5,061 nt of DNA from positions 1-5,061 of the forward strand of contig CAAENA010000004.1 in assembly GCA_900757205.1 (NCBI GenBank), given 5' to 3'. A program made the translations under genes and the position numbers. Positions 4,807-5,061 of the stretch are shown in pieces. Position 1 is the first letter of the stretch. Each line of letters starts with the position of its first letter. The stretch comes from an uncultured Collinsella sp. Lineage in GTDB: Bacteria; Actinomycetota; Coriobacteriia; Coriobacteriales; Coriobacteriaceae. The notes under the pieces were generated by a model. That model was not told the origin of the DNA. It was given only the letters and a program-made list of their open reading frames with translations, and made no database searches.

Positions 4807-4910
4807 CGGCAACATTGAGCACAGCCCTGCGCAAACAAAGACTAAGATGCCGCAATAGTTCTCGGGCAACAGTCGAATTACCCACCGCGGAGAGCTGATT
4901 CGCGGCATAA

Positions 4911-4938
4911 TTAACAGCTGACATATCAGTGTGATAGA
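4911..4938 (+). promoter_or_regulatory. Promoter of the GntR gene with an internal inverted repeat
   Basis: TTAACA (4911-4916, five of six to TTGACA) is followed after 16 bases by GATAGA (4933-4938), with a TG one base before it (extended -10). The inverted repeat CTGACATATCAG (4918-4929, ten of twelve positions symmetric) lies between the two elements, the classic place for a repressor to block transcription. AGCTGA occurs at 4893-4898 and again at 4916-4921. The start would be near 4945, leaving a very short leader of about ten bases before ATG 4955. Confidence 0.45.
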
Positions 4939-4954
4939 ACGGTTGCGAGGCACT

Positions 4955-5061
4955 ATGGAAGAATCGATGCACGTCGGCGAGCAGGAAACGAGCCTACAGG
5001 ACCAGTCCTACCACACCATTCGACGCAAAATCGTCTACCTGGACTACAAGCCGGGCGAAAA
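4955..5061 (+). CDS. GntR-family transcriptional regulator, N-terminal part only
   Basis: Only 35 codons are visible before the window ends. After a polar start (MEESMHVGEQETSLQDQ) comes SYHTIRRKIVYLDYKPGE, the opening of a GntR winged-helix domain. The family pattern is AYxxIRxxIxxGxLxPGExL, where PGE begins the turn before the next helix. GntR proteins bind short palindromic operators as dimers and respond to a ligand through a C-terminal domain; that domain (FCD, UTRA or other) is outside the window, so the subfamily is unknown. ATG 4955 has GAGG (4947-4950) four bases upstream, and an in-frame ATG at 4967 is a less likely alternative. Divergence from yeiH and the inverted repeat in its own promoter suggest autoregulation and control of yeiH. 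Confidence 0.85.
   Translation, partial: MEESMHVGEQETSLQDQSYHTIRRKIVYLDYKPGE

Noticed and set aside
3745..4818. A 357-codon open frame on the plus strand opposite yeiH
   Set aside because: Its translation is full of His, Arg, Asp and Gly with no hydrophobic core or domain, as expected from the antisense of a GC-rich gene, whereas the opposite strand encodes an intact YeiH transporter.
1..5061. tRNA, rRNA, CRISPR array, insertion sequence or phage genes
   Set aside because: No cloverleaf, no regularly spaced direct repeats, no transposase or integrase motifs and no flanking duplications were seen anywhere in the window.

Overview
The window looks like a chromosomal segment of a high-GC anaerobic actinobacterium, probably a Coriobacteriia member such as Collinsella. 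This is inferred from the strong G/C bias at third codon positions in the coding regions, the more AT-rich promoter regions, and the style of the proteins: a YeiH-type transporter, a Fis-type regulator with a decayed AAA+ domain, and an FMN nitroreductase. No database search was possible, so the genus is a best guess.

Layout from left to right. Bases 1-242 hold no gene I can defend, apart from a possible minus-strand start at 28 running off the edge and a convincing minus-strand terminator at 182-216. Bases 243-533 (minus) encode an unrecognised 96-residue protein. Bases 534-823 form a divergent, AT-rich regulatory region with several inverted repeats, including a terminator-like hairpin in front of the next gene. 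Bases 824-1345 (plus) encode a small nitroreductase. Bases 1346-1583 separate two convergent genes and carry a strong nested hairpin. Bases 1584-2159 (minus) encode an unrecognised single-pass membrane protein. Bases 2244-3461 (minus) encode a 405-residue regulator related to sigma-54 enhancer-binding proteins, but with its ATPase motifs eroded. Bases 3462-3726 are non-coding and unusually structured, with a roughly 20-bp-arm inverted repeat and a competing hairpin. Bases 3727-4761 (minus) encode a YeiH/UPF0324 membrane transporter. A 193-bp divergent promoter region follows, and the window ends inside a GntR-family regulator (4955 onward, plus).

How they may work together. The transporter and the divergent GntR regulator form a classic regulator/target pair, and a short inverted repeat sits inside the best gntR promoter. 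The Fis-type regulator lies downstream of yeiH on the same strand, but 265 bp away with its own structured leader, so it is probably a separate transcription unit. The 191-residue membrane protein has its own extended -10 promoter in the gap behind the regulator. The nitroreductase stands alone. Nothing indicates a mobile element, a CRISPR array, tRNA or rRNA. The parts most worth a second look are the two non-coding regions (534-823 and 3462-3726) and the degenerate AAA+ regulator. No clearly new multi-gene system is visible.
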